This document shows positions 19,565-27,695 of a DNA stretch of 64,000 nt, piece after piece. Below the pieces are notes generated by a model. That model was not told the DNA's origin. It made no database searches and saw only the letters and a list, made by a program, of their open reading frames with translations. The translations under genes were made by a program, and so were the position numbers. Source of the stretch: Roseiarcus sp963732155. Its GTDB lineage: Bacteria; Pseudomonadota; Alphaproteobacteria; Rhizobiales; Beijerinckiaceae. Location of the stretch: NCBI GenBank assembly GCA_963732155.1, contig CAVSYB010000015.1, positions 186,001 through 250,000 of the forward strand, given 5' to 3'. Each line of letters begins with the position of its first letter. Within the stretch, counting starts at the first letter, position 1.

Positions 19565-20946
19565 GCGGCGCGGCGAGCCTGCGCGAGATCGCCGTGTCCG
19601 TCCGCGGCGGGCGGCGAAGCGCGACCGAGGTCGTGCAACAGACGCTGACCGGGATCGCGGCGCACAACGGCGCGATCAACGCCTTCACCGCGGTCATCGG
19701 GGAGCGCGCGCTGGGTCAGGCGGCGGCGGTGGACGCCGCGCTTGCGGCGGGCCGCGATCCCGGCCCGCTGGCGGGCGCGCCGTTCGCGGTGAAGAACCTC
19801 TACGACGTCGCCGGGCTCGCCACGATCGCCGGCTCGCGCATCGACCGCGAGCGCGCGCCCGCGGCGCGCGACGCGGCGCTGGTGCGCCGGCTCGTCGCCG
19901 CCGGCGCCGTTCTCGTCGGCGCGCTCAACATGGACGAATACGCCTTCGGCTTCTCGACCGAAAACACCCATTACGGCGCGACCCGCAACCCCCACGATCC
20001 CCAGCGCATCGCCGGCGGCTCGTCGGGGGGCTCGGCGGCGGCCGTCGCCGCCTCGCTGGTGCCGCTGACGCTCGGCTCGGACACCAACGGTTCGATCCGC
20101 GTGCCCGCGGCGCTGTGCGGCGTCTTCGGACTGCGGCCGACCTACGGCCGGCTCAGCCGCGCCGGAATGCGGCTGTTCGCAGCGAGCCTCGACGTCGGCG
20201 GCCCCTTCGCCCGCTCGGCGGAAGACCTCGCGCTCGCCTATGACTCGCTGCAAGGGCGGGACCCCGAGGATCCGGTCAGCGCCGCGCGTCCGCCCGAGCC
20301 GGCCTCGCCGACGCTGGAGCACGGCGCGGAGGGCCTGCGCATCGCCATCGCCGACGGGTATTTTTCGAGCCAGGGGACGCCCGAGGCGTTCGCCGCGGTC
20401 GAGCGCGTCGGCGCGGCGCTCGGCGCGACGCGGCGCATCACGCTGCCCGCCCCCGGCCCGGCGCGCGCCGCCGCGATGATCGTCACCTCGGTCGAGGGCG
20501 CCGAATTGCACCTGGCGAACCTGATCGCGCGGGCGGGCGATTTCGATCCCAAGACCCGCGCGCGCTTCCTCGCCGGCGCACTGGCGCCGGGCGCCTGGTA
20601 CGTCCACGCCCAGCGATTCCGTCGCTGGTACTGCCGCGAGGTCGCCGAGCTGTTCAGAACGGTCGACGTCATTCTGGCACCGACGACGCCCTATCCGGCC
20701 TTTCCGATCGGTCAGGTCTGGATGGAGCTCGGCGGCGCGCGATTGCCGGCGGCCGGTCATCTCGGCGTCTATACGCAACCGCTCTCCTTCGCCGGCCTGC
20801 CGACGGTCTCGGCGCCCGTCGCGGCGGCGGGACCGCTGCCGCTCGGCGTGCAGATCGTCGCGGCGCCGTGGCGCGAGGATCTGGCGCTGAGGGTCGCCGC
20901 CGCCGCCCAGGCGCAAGGCGCCGTCGCGGCGCAAGTTGGCGCTTGA
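19561..20946 (+). CDS. AtzE/HpxY-type amidase (amidase signature family)
   Basis: 461-residue amidase-signature hydrolase. The Ser-cisSer-Lys triad is visible: Lys78 in PFAVKNLYDVAG, the Gly/Ser motif AGGSSGGSAAAV at about 151-162, and the nucleophile Ser178 in SDTNGSIRVP. AtzE hydrolyses 1-carboxybiuret together with AtzG, and HpxY-type relatives sit in purine (oxalurate/oxamate) catabolic clusters. Coupling to the DUF4089 gene and to an AtzH-like gene supports this subfamily. Whether the true substrate is carboxybiuret or a purine ureide cannot be decided here. The location next to a Bmp transporter favours the latter. Confidence 0.85.
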   Translation: MSGAASLREIAVSVRGGRRSATEVVQQTLTGIAAHNGAINAFTAVIGERALGQAAAVDAALAAGRDPGPLAGAPFAVKNLYDVAGLATIAGSRIDRERAPAARDAALVRRLVAAGAVLVGALNMDEYAFGFSTENTHYGATRNPHDPQRIAGGSSGGSAAAVAASLVPLTLGSDTNGSIRVPAALCGVFGLRPTYGRLSRAGMRLFAASLDVGGPFARSAEDLALAYDSLQGRDPEDPVSAARPPEPASPTLEHGAEGLRIAIADGYFSSQGTPEAFAAVERVGAALGATRRITLPAPGPARAAAMIVTSVEGAELHLANLIARAGDFDPKTRARFLAGALAPGAWYVHAQRFRRWYCREVAELFRTVDVILAPTTPYPAFPIGQVWMELGGARLPAAGHLGVYTQPLSFAGLPTVSAPVAAAGPLPLGVQIVAAPWREDLALRVAAAAQAQGAVAAQVGA

Positions 20947-20962
20947 ATCGAGGACGCCGCCG

Positions 20963-21367
20963 ATGATCGAGATCAATCTTCCCGAAGTGGTGGCCGAGGT
21001 CGCCGACGCCTTCGCGCGCTACGAACGCGCCCTCGTCGCCAATGACGTCGCGGCGCTCGACGCCTTGTTCTGGCGGAGTCCGCACGCCTTGCGTTACGGC
21101 ATCGGCGAGAATCTCCTCGGCTACGAGGCGATCGCCGCCTTTCGCAGCAACCGCCCGCCGATCGACCTGACGCGGCGGCTGATCAACACCGTGATCACCA
21201 GCTACGGGCGCGACGTCGCCACCGTCAACACCGAGTTCCAGCGGGTCGGCGCGACGACGACCGGCCGGCAGAGCCAGGTGTGGGTGCGCGCCGATCCTGG
21301 CTGGCGCGTCGCGGCGGCGCATGTCAGCCTGCTGCCCGCGCAACCCCAATCGTCGGCGCGGCCCTAG
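20963..21367 (+). CDS. AtzH-like / HpxZ-like (DUF3225, NTF2-fold) protein
   Basis: 134 residues of the NTF2-like cone fold, with the family pattern FARYERALVANDVAALDALF, a WRSPHALRYGIGENLLGYEAI segment and a final VSLLPAQ strand. AtzH decarboxylates/hydrolyses a dicarboxyurea side product in cyanuric acid breakdown, and HpxZ is the Klebsiella homologue. It is the last gene of the transporter-amidase operon. The ATG at 20963 was chosen over 20936 because the latter overlaps the amidase stop and adds nine unrelated residues. Confidence 0.8.
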   Translation: MIEINLPEVVAEVADAFARYERALVANDVAALDALFWRSPHALRYGIGENLLGYEAIAAFRSNRPPIDLTRRLINTVITSYGRDVATVNTEFQRVGATTTGRQSQVWVRADPGWRVAAAHVSLLPAQPQSSARP

Positions 21368-21747
21368 GCGCGCGCGAAGGCGAGCGCGTCAGCAGCCTCG
21401 CCGGGCCGCCGCCGGGGTCGCAGCAAGGTCAAATCGGCCGGTTCCGGTTGATGAGATTGCGTGGCGGTGGACACACTCCGCGCGTACCGAACTCCAGGTG
21501 TTTTCCCCCATTAACAGGGAGAGACCAGAAAAATTCGGATCGACAAGCTCCATATTTCGACCATTTCTCCTGCAACTCCGACGCTTTTGGCTTTATCGAT
21601 CGACAATTCGGAACAGGGAGAGAATAGCCAATAATAGGGAGCGGTCGCTCACGCATCAGGGCAAGGAAGGGGCCGATCGCGCAGCTTCGAGTTGTCTCAA
21701 ATCAATATCATTTGAGGGAGCTTCTGGCCCCCCCGCCCGGTAGGACA
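21368..21747. other. Spacer with short repeats, no gene seen
   Basis: A stretch of 380 bp without a credible gene. The motif AACAGGGAGAGA occurs at 21513-21524 and 21612-21623, with a weaker third copy (AATAGGGAGCG) at about 21633. Composition becomes visibly more AT-rich here than in the preceding 21 kb. It marks the left border of the arsenic/mobile-element island and may be relic mobile DNA. Confidence 0.5.
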
Positions 21748-21965
21748 ATGCTCCGCATCACACGTAATGGCGCCGTAATACGCGAGAACGCCGGTCCAAA
21801 AGAGCTGGCGCCCAAGCCCGTCGGGAAGCCCGGCCAACACGCCAATGTCACGAAGCAAGATATTCTCGAGGCGGGATTCAGGGCGCTCGAGGAATATGGG
21901 CTTCAAGAGTTCAGCGCGAGGCTCGTCGTCAAGAAATTGGGTGTGTCGCCGGGAGCCCTCTACGC
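21748..21965 (+). pseudogene. TetR-family regulator, N-terminal fragment
   Basis: The first ~73 residues of a TetR-type repressor: a basic N-terminus, then TKQDILEAGFRALEEYG and the HTH VVKKLGVSPGALYAAL. The frame then runs straight into the left end of the IS6-family element at 21966, and the ligand-binding domain is absent. The matching 3' part is not found on the other side of the element, so the gene was cut and its rest deleted. Confidence 0.75.
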
Positions 21966-22772
21966 GGCTTTGTCACGTTGCCGTACGAAGACGCGACAAG
22001 GCTGCGGCATGTGTAGCTTCAAGCGACCTGAACAGCCGCGCGCCACGTGTTCATCGCCGCGGCGCGGAAGGTGCGGTGAGTTCGGGCTCATGTGAAGTGA
22101 CGTTGGACGTTGAATGTGCTGTAGACGGCCGCGTGAGCGGAGAGAAATTTCTGCGCTGAGCCCGGCCTCTTGAAGGGTTGCGTCTTGCGCCCCCTTCGCC
22201 GTGTCGGCTGATGCGAATTCTCGGCTCGATTGTTCTTCCATTGACCGCGCTCATGGCGAGGCTCGATCCCGAGATCGCGGGCGGCGGCGCCATACGAGCG
22301 CGAGTCGTGCGCGATCATCCGATCGGGAACGAAGCCATATTTCATCAGAAGTTTGCGCATCAGTTTTAGCGCAGCATGCTCGTTTCGCTTGGACTGGACC
22401 AGCACGTCGAGGACCTCGCCTTCGGCGTCAACGGCGCGCCACAGACAGGCCATGCGGCCATCGATCTCCAGGTAGACTTCGTCCAAATGCCAAATGGCGT
22501 CGGGCCTCGGGCACCGTTTGCGCAAATCCGCCGCGATCATCGACCCAAAATGATTTGTCCAGCGCCGGACTGTTTCCTACGAGAGCGTGATCCTGCGTCT
22601 CGCCAACAAATCTTCGACGTCGCGGAAGCTCAGGGTGAACCGAAGATAGCGCCAGATCCCCCGCTGAATGATCTCGGGCGGGAACCGGCGCCTGGCATAG
22701 CTGACCTTCATCATCCGTTTGGCCTGCCGGGCCACCAGAAGGACCGCAAGCTTTTGGCGACGTGACAAGGCC
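21966..22772. mobile_element. IS6-family insertion sequence, decayed
   Basis: 807 bp bounded by related ends. The left end reads GGCTTTGTCACGTTGCC and the reverse complement of the right end reads GGCCTTGTCACGTCGCC (15 of 17 identical). It contains one minus-strand transposase. The 8-bp flanks (CTCTACGC and TTCTCGAC) are not a direct repeat, and the two flanks belong to different truncated genes. This fits a deletion or recombination between two copies rather than a simple insertion. Confidence 0.75.
22019..22708 (-). pseudogene. IS6-family transposase with two in-frame stops
   Basis: About 229 codons. It reads MKVSYARRRFPPEIIQRG, then LSFRDVEDLLARRRITLS, where a TAG at 22577-22579 stands in the place usually held by Tyr (S-Y-E-T-V-R-R-W). 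The catalytic part carries the DDE residues in IWHLDEVYLEI, RMIAHDSRSYG and NNRAENSHQPTRRR. A TGA at 22088-22090 follows NVQRHFT, after which ARTHRTFRAAAMNTWR continues in the same frame to the natural end. The reading frame is otherwise unbroken, so these are two point nonsense changes. Presumed inactive. Confidence 0.8.
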
Positions 22773-23040
22773 TTCTCGACCTCGTCAACCGCGGCGACAT
22801 CGTGGTCGGCCCGTTCCTCGGCTCCGGCTCGACTCTCATCCCGCCGACAAGGCCGGCCGCGTCCACCGCGGCGTCCAGCTCGATCCGGTCCATCTCGACG
22901 TGATCGTCCAGAGCTACGAGGCCGCGCGGGACGAGGCCGCTTTCCTCATCCGGACGGGCGAGCGGTTCGCCATCTCGCCGCGCGAAGGGCGGAGGAGAAA
23001 GGGCCCGATTTTCGCCCCGGCAAATCGCAGTCTTTCATAA
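22773..23040 (+). pseudogene. DNA methyltransferase (N4/N6 type), C-terminal fragment
   Basis: The remnant begins at the IS6 right end and reads LLDLVNRGDIVVGPFLGSGS, the FxGSG SAM-binding motif of type II/beta DNA methylases. After a one-base loss near 22843 it continues as ADKAGRVHRGVQLDPVHLDV, then YEAARDEAAFLIRTGERF, and ends near 23040. The catalytic DPPY region and the N-terminus are missing. Non-functional. Confidence 0.7.
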
Positions 23041-23175
23041 GCCGACCGGCTTCACGGACCGATCCCGGCGCCTTATTGTCGGACCACGTTCGAAGCGACA
23101 AAATCGCGAGGCGCCATCGGACATGCGACATTCTGGCGATTTGCCCTGAAACTGAATGTCGACTAGTCTCGAAAT

Positions 23176-23562
23176 ATGGACAAAGAAAACGCCATTTTGG
23201 CGCTGGCGGCTCTTGCTCAGGCGACCCGCCTCGACGTGTTTCGGCTTTTGGTCGAGCATGAGCCCGAGGGATTGCCGGCCGGCGACCTCTCAAGGTCGTT
23301 GGCGGTTCCGCACAATACGCTCTCCTCGCATCTTGCGATCCTGTCCCATGCCGGGCTGATCCACGGGGAGCGCCACAGCCGATCGATAATCTATCGCGCC
23401 AATCTGGACCGATTCCGCGACGTGACCTTGTATTTGGTCAAGAACTGCTGTCAGGGCTCGCCCGAACTCTGCGCGCCATTGATTGCGGCGCTGAGCCCCG
23501 CTTTGGGGAAAAGCCGTCAGCGGGGAACGCAATTGAGAGGAATAGTCAGTGGCCAATTATGA
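23176..23562 (+). CDS. arsR: ArsR/SmtB-family repressor
   Basis: 128-residue winged-helix repressor and first gene of an arsR-aqpS-arsC-arsH set. It opens with a typical ArsR N-terminus (ALAALAQATRLDVFRLLV), the recognition helix is in AVPHNTLSSHLAILSHAGL, and the beta wing is GERHSRSIIYRA. A vicinal pair, NCCQGSPELC at about 97-106, could bind As(III), unlike the classical CVC site in the DNA-binding helix. It overlaps the aquaporin gene by 14 bp and probably represses this operon. Confidence 0.88.
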   Translation: MDKENAILALAALAQATRLDVFRLLVEHEPEGLPAGDLSRSLAVPHNTLSSHLAILSHAGLIHGERHSRSIIYRANLDRFRDVTLYLVKNCCQGSPELCAPLIAALSPALGKSRQRGTQLRGIVSGQL

Positions 23563-24250
23563 TTTGAACCAAAGGCTTGCCGCCGAAGCGCTGGGGACCG
23601 CGGTCCTGGTCGGGACTGTCGTCGGGTCCGGAATCATGGCGGAGAGCCTGACCAAGGATGTCGGGTTGCAGCTTCTTGGCAACACGCTCCCGACTGGGGC
23701 GATCCTGGTCGTGCTGATCACCATATTGGGACCGATCTCGGGGGCCCATTTCAATCCGGCGGTGACGATGGTGTTCGCCTTGAAGAAGGACATCGACTAT
23801 CGCGAAGCCGGCGCTTACGTGATCGCGCAAATCATCGGCGGCGTCATCGGCACGATCGCCGCTCATCTGATGTTTAGTCTGCCTGTATTGGATTTCTCTC
23901 AGAAAATCCGCTTCGGCGGCGCACAATGGTTCGCTGAATGGGTCGCGACCTTCGGGCTGGTGGTCACCATTCTGGGCGGCGTCAAGTTTGCGCAAAACGC
24001 CGTGCCCTGGCTGGTCGGTCTCTATATCACCGCGGCCTATTGGTTCACGGCGTCCACGTCTTTCGCCAACCCCGCGGTGGCGATCGCACGATGCTTCACC
24101 AATACCTTTTCGGGCATCCGTCCGGTCGATCTGCCAGGGTTCATCGCCGCTGAACTGCTGGGGGCCGTCGTCGCTTTGGCGATGATGAATTGGCTGTTGG
24201 TCCCCAGAGAAGAGCGCGCGATTTCCCTGCAGCAAGAGGCCAAGCTGTGA
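23549..24250 (+). CDS. aqpS: Aquaglyceroporin for arsenite efflux (AqpS-like)
   Basis: 233-residue MIP-family channel with six membrane segments and the two NPA boxes in GAHFNPAVTM and SFANPAVAI. In Sinorhizobium meliloti the equivalent arsR-aqpS-arsC-arsH operon uses AqpS in place of ArsB: arsenite made by ArsC flows out through the channel. The gene order here is the same, which supports that role. Its stop overlaps the GTG start of arsC. Confidence 0.88.
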   Translation: MANYDLNQRLAAEALGTAVLVGTVVGSGIMAESLTKDVGLQLLGNTLPTGAILVVLITILGPISGAHFNPAVTMVFALKKDIDYREAGAYVIAQIIGGVIGTIAAHLMFSLPVLDFSQKIRFGGAQWFAEWVATFGLVVTILGGVKFAQNAVPWLVGLYITAAYWFTASTSFANPAVAIARCFTNTFSGIRPVDLPGFIAAELLGAVVALAMMNWLLVPREERAISLQQEAKL

Positions 24251-24654
24251 CGGTCACCATCTATCACAATCCGGATTGCGGAACGTCCCGCAACACTCTG
24301 GCGATGATTCGCAAAAGCGGCGAAGAGCCGATCGTGATCGAATATTTGAAGAATCCGCCGAGCCGAGACAGGCTCAAAGAACTCATTGAGGCGATGGGGA
24401 TTTCTGTCCGGTCGTTGCTGCGCGAAAAAGATACGCCTTACGCGGCATTGGGACTTTCGGATTCTAAATGGACGGATGAGCAACTGATCGACTTCATGAT
24501 GGAGCATCCCATCCTGATCAATCGCCCGATTGTCGTGGCCCCGAGAGGGGCGCGTCTCTGTCGACCCTCGGAAAAAGTCCTCGAAATTCTCGATAATCCC
24601 AATATCGGGGCTTTCACCAAAGAGGACGGCGAAGTGGTGCCCGCGCGTGTCTGA
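24247..24654 (+). CDS. arsC: Glutaredoxin-coupled arsenate reductase
   Basis: 135-residue ArsC of the thioredoxin-fold (E. coli plasmid R773) type, which reduces As(V) to As(III) with glutathione and glutaredoxin. The catalytic Cys11 is in HNPDCGTSRNTL, and the arsenate-binding arginines lie in the NRPIVV and RLCRPSEKV segments. GTG start at 24247 overlaps the aquaporin stop (GTGA); the longer upstream frame lies within the aquaporin gene. It overlaps arsH by 8 bp. Confidence 0.92.
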   Translation: MTVTIYHNPDCGTSRNTLAMIRKSGEEPIVIEYLKNPPSRDRLKELIEAMGISVRSLLREKDTPYAALGLSDSKWTDEQLIDFMMEHPILINRPIVVAPRGARLCRPSEKVLEILDNPNIGAFTKEDGEVVPARV

Positions 24655-25387
24655 CAAGTTGAGCAATCGATTGCAATTGGGCGATCTTCCCAACGTTTTC
24701 CCCGCGGCTTTCGAAATCCCCGATATTGCTTCGTTGCAACGAGTCGCGCCGACGCACAAGCCGCGCATATTAATGCTCTATGGCTCCTTGCGAACAAAGT
24801 CCTACAGTCGGTTTCTGACTTACGAGGCGGCAAGGCTTCTGGATAGGTTTGGCGCCGAGGTCAAAATCTTCAATCCGAGCGGTTTGCCCTTGCCTGACGA
24901 CGCACCGGCCGATCATCCCAAGGTTCAAGAACTGAGATCGCTGACCGAATGGTCCGAAGGCCAAGTCTGGTGCAGCCCCGAACGCCATGGCGCCATGACC
25001 GGGATCATGAAAGCCCAGATCGATTGGATACCCCTGAATTCAGGCGCGGTGCGTCCGACCCAAGGCAAGACCCTGGCGGTCATGCAGGTCAGCGGCGGTT
25101 CGCAGTCCTTCAACGCAGTCAATCAGCTTCGCGTCCTCGGCCGCTGGATGCGAATGATCACCATTCCCAATCAGTCGTCGGTCGCCAAGGCTTATGAGCA
25201 ATTCGACGACGATGGCCGCATGAAGCCATCCGCCTACTACGATCGCGTCGTCGACGTCATGGAGGAGATGATGAAGTTCACGCTTCTAACCCGCGGCGTC
25301 TCCGACTGCCTGACAAATCGCTACAGCGAGCGCAAGGAGGACGCCGACAAGCTGGCGGCGCGGGTCAATTTGAAAAAGGCGATCTAG
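24647..25387 (+). CDS. arsH: ArsH, NADPH-dependent FMN reductase / organoarsenical oxidase
   Basis: 246-residue flavodoxin-like protein. The FMN phosphate loop is LMLYGSLRTKSYSR, followed by WCSPERHGAMTGIMKAQIDW and QVSGGSQSFNAVNQLR, all hallmarks of ArsH. ArsH oxidises trivalent aryl/methyl arsenicals and also acts as a quinone or iron reductase. GTG at 24647 overlaps the end of arsC and gives the normal length. Last gene of the plus-strand ars operon. Confidence 0.92.
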   Translation: MSDKLSNRLQLGDLPNVFPAAFEIPDIASLQRVAPTHKPRILMLYGSLRTKSYSRFLTYEAARLLDRFGAEVKIFNPSGLPLPDDAPADHPKVQELRSLTEWSEGQVWCSPERHGAMTGIMKAQIDWIPLNSGAVRPTQGKTLAVMQVSGGSQSFNAVNQLRVLGRWMRMITIPNQSSVAKAYEQFDDDGRMKPSAYYDRVVDVMEEMMKFTLLTRGVSDCLTNRYSERKEDADKLAARVNLKKAI

Positions 25388-25843
25388 AATCGAAGACCGC
25401 GGGCGACCAACAGCGTTGGGGCTGGGTTTCCAGCGGTTTGAGTCGAGCCCGCTCAATAAGCAGACGCATTGGGTCTGGCAGGAGCTGGTCGTTTCGATCA
25501 AAGGGCCACTGGAATCGTGCCGCCAAATCGCCCGAGCGATTTTCGTACAGAACAAGCCTGTCCATACGAAAGTCGCCGCATTGGCGGAGTCTTTCTTCCG
25601 CTGGTCCCCAGCGGGAAAAAGCTCGCGGACCCTCTCATCGATCTCGCGGCTGAATTCCGGTTCGTCGCCAGGCAGGGTGGCCGCGAGCGCCGGCAAGAGA
25701 CGAATTCCGCTTGTCATCCTTCCACTCGCGAAACCCAGGATGCCCACAAGGAGCGCGAGGGCCCACAATGCCCGGGTCTTGATGTGCGAGCGGCTGGGCT
25801 TTGGCGGTGCTTCCGCGCTTGAAAGATATCCCTCCGTCGTCAT
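25286..25843 (-). CDS. Unrecognised single-pass membrane protein
   Basis: Begins MTTEGYLSSAEAPPKPSR, then one hydrophobic helix (ALWALALLVGILGFASG) and an extracytoplasmic domain (LPALAATLPGDEPEFSREID, then a possible Cys pair LFCTKIARAIWR). I do not recognise the family. The last third overlaps the 3' end of arsH on the other strand by about 100 bp and looks poor in structure, so the natural C-terminus may have been lost by a frameshift near 25480. It lies just downstream of the arsR-arsC fusion gene and is likely cotranscribed. Confidence 0.4.
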   Translation of the reverse strand: MTTEGYLSSAEAPPKPSRSHIKTRALWALALLVGILGFASGRMTSGIRLLPALAATLPGDEPEFSREIDERVRELFPAGDQRKKDSANAATFVWTGLFCTKIARAIWRHDSSGPLIETTSSCQTQCVCLLSGLDSNRWKPSPNAVGRPRSSILDRLFQIDPRRQLVGVLLALAVAICQAVGDAAG

Positions 25844-25875
25844 CAGACCGTTCCGTCGCCGCCAAGGCGGCTTGC

Positions 25876-26793
25876 TCACGCGCCCATTTGCAGAAGCGTC
25901 TTTTCGGTCGCGCCCTCCATCCTGCCGATGGCGACGACTTTACGCCTCAGCGTCGTCCGATCCAGTTTCTCGACGTTGAGATTGACGAAAGACGTGATGC
26001 GCGCCGTCAAACGACGATAGGCCTCAACGCATGCAGCGCGCTTTTCCGTTTCCGATCCCGCGATCGCGATCGGGTCTGGAATGCCCCAATGCGCAACCAG
26101 TGGATGGCCTGGCCAGGCAGGGCATGCCTCGCCCGCAGCCACGTCGCAGACCGTCAGAATGAAATCCATTTTCGGACTGTCGGAGCCGGCAAATTCGCTC
26201 CAGCTTTTCGATCTGCAGCGGGAAACGTCGTAGCCTAGCTCGCTGAGCAGTGCGATCGCCAACGGATTGGGGCGCCTTTTTGGATTGCTTCCCGCGGAGA
26301 AGGGTCGAAAGCGGCCGGCGCTTTCCCGATCCAGGATGGCCTCGGCAAAAATCGACCGCGCTGAATTGCCGGTGCAGAGAATCAGGACATTAAAGGCCCT
26401 GTCCGCCGGCATGACCCCGCGCTTGGCGGGAAAGGTGAAGGACGGCCGAAGAGTCGGCGACGGCAGGTCTGCGTCGAGTTGGGAGCCATCTTCGGTAAGG
26501 AAAGCCGCGATCTCATGCGCTCGCGCTTCAAGCGCAGCAAAGATGATCGAGCGGCCTTCTCGGCGCGAACGCAAGAGTCCGACCCGCTCGAGCATCGCAA
26601 GATGCGAAGACAAGGTGTTGTGCGGAATCGCGATCAGCCTTGCGATGTCGCCGGCCGCGAGACCATAGGGGAGATAGCGGACGAGAAGGCGGAATATCTC
26701 CAGGCGAGTCGGATGAGCGAGGGCGCCGAAGATCGGTAGGGCCTCGGACGAATCGATGCCCCCCGAGCTTCGCGGTTTCAATCGGCGGTTCAT
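25876..26793 (-). CDS. ArsR-ArsC fusion: HTH repressor joined to LMW-phosphatase-type arsenate reductase
   Basis: 305 residues. Positions about 14-105 form an ArsR winged helix (ALAHPTRLEIFRLLVRY, IPHNTLSSHLAMLERVGLL). Positions about 132-300 form a thioredoxin-type arsenate reductase of the low-molecular-weight tyrosine phosphatase fold, with P-loop Cys140 in LILCTGNSARS and a second Cys segment CDVAAGEACPAWPG. The start overlaps the stop of the upstream arsC (ATGA), so the two reductase domains are made together. The same polypeptide could sense As(III) and reduce As(V). No CVC site is visible in the HTH. Confidence 0.85.
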   Translation of the reverse strand: MNRRLKPRSSGGIDSSEALPIFGALAHPTRLEIFRLLVRYLPYGLAAGDIARLIAIPHNTLSSHLAMLERVGLLRSRREGRSIIFAALEARAHEIAAFLTEDGSQLDADLPSPTLRPSFTFPAKRGVMPADRAFNVLILCTGNSARSIFAEAILDRESAGRFRPFSAGSNPKRRPNPLAIALLSELGYDVSRCRSKSWSEFAGSDSPKMDFILTVCDVAAGEACPAWPGHPLVAHWGIPDPIAIAGSETEKRAACVEAYRRLTARITSFVNLNVEKLDRTTLRRKVVAIGRMEGATEKTLLQMGA

Positions 26794-27347
26794 GACCGTT
26801 GGTTCATGAGTAGCTCTTGGTCCGATTGCGCCAGTTTTTCCGTCCGCCCGATTTCATCCAGCCGCTTCTGGAGAGATAGTTTGTCCAAGCTCTTCATCGG
26901 CAAACTCACAAAAATCGATATGCGATTGTTGAGCATTCGAAACGTGTCCCAAAATGCGATGCGCTTTTGAACTTCGTCTCCAAACGCCGCGGCGGGGTCG
27001 GGGAGACCCCAATGCGCGGTCATGGGCTGGCCCGGCCAAACAGGACATTCCTCCGCCGCGGCCTCGTCGCAGAGGGTGAAGACGAAGTCCAATGCCGGCG
27101 CGCCCGGAGCTGCAAACTCGTCCCAGCCTTTGGAGCGCAGGCTGTCCGTGACGAAATTCAGCTTCGCGAGGAGTTCAAGAGCGTAAGGATGCACCTGGCC
27201 CTTCGGTTTGGAGCCTGCGCTATACGCTTTGAAGCGGCCTTGGCCGAGCCGGTTCAGCAAGCATTCGGCCAAGATCGAACGCGCCGAATTGCCCGTGCAA
27301 AGAAAGAGCACGTTGAAGACCTTGTCCGTCAAAGCTCGCTCCGCCAT
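26790..27347 (-). CDS. arsC: Arsenate reductase, low-molecular-weight phosphatase fold
   Basis: 185 residues of the ArsC type that resembles LMW protein tyrosine phosphatases. The P-loop VLFLCTGNSARS has its nucleophile at Cys17, and redox cysteines lie in LCDEAAAEECPVWPG. It reduces arsenate to arsenite in the cytoplasm. The frame stays open upstream through a PstS remnant, so a longer protein cannot be ruled out, but the ATG at 27347 gives the family length. It is similar to the reductase half of the next gene, pointing to duplication. Confidence 0.87.
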   Translation of the reverse strand: MAERALTDKVFNVLFLCTGNSARSILAECLLNRLGQGRFKAYSAGSKPKGQVHPYALELLAKLNFVTDSLRSKGWDEFAAPGAPALDFVFTLCDEAAAEECPVWPGQPMTAHWGLPDPAAAFGDEVQKRIAFWDTFRMLNNRISIFVSLPMKSLDKLSLQKRLDEIGRTEKLAQSDQELLMNQRS

Positions 27348-27369
27348 TTGCTTCCACCCTGTTGATCTC

Positions 27370-27560
27370 ACTTTGCTCAATCGGCGTCCGACCGAACGCC
27401 GAACCTCCTGAAATTGTTCGCCCGAACGCGTTTGTGACGGGATAGAGCCGGTCTTCAACGTGATCGTCTGTCCTCTCTTCGACAGGACATATTTCAAGAA
27501 CTCCCCGATCATCGGATCGAGAGCCTGCTTCGGATTCTTGTTGCCGCTCCCTTGAAGGCG
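27370..27560 (-). pseudogene. PstS phosphate-binding protein, C-terminal remnant
   Basis: In frame with and just upstream of arsC is NKNPKQALDPMIGEFLKYVL followed by SKRGQTITLKTG. This matches the conserved C-terminus of PstS-type periplasmic phosphate-binding proteins (the VNKKPG..LDP..EFLKFVLS..GQ pattern). Nothing of the main domain precedes it; moaA ends 136 bp further upstream. PstS homologues are frequent in arsenic islands, so this is probably the scar of a lost gene. Confidence 0.6.
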
Positions 27561-27595
27561 AAGCCCGCGGCGCCGTCCGCAATCGAACATAAATT

Positions 27596-27623
27596 CGATA
27601 TGTCACGACTTTACGACATATCG
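27596..27623. promoter_or_regulatory. Palindrome upstream of arsC, possible operator
   Basis: A perfect 9-bp inverted repeat, CGATATGTC / GACATATCG, with a 10-bp spacer in the gap between moaA and arsC. A further TGACATATG follows on the right. Dyads of this size with AT-rich arms suit ArsR-type repressors, and an ArsR-ArsC gene lies downstream on the same strand. The binding protein is inferred. Confidence 0.4.
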
Positions 27624-27695
27624 ACACGGACGGCAAAATTGACATATGCGACCGCGAGCGAAGACGCGCGACGTCCGGGCAGCAGGGAAGAGACT

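Noticed and set aside
22577..22579. TAG in the IS6 transposase read as pyrrolysine
   Set aside because: There is no pylTSBCD in the window, the site is a conserved Tyr in relatives, and a second stop follows at 22088.
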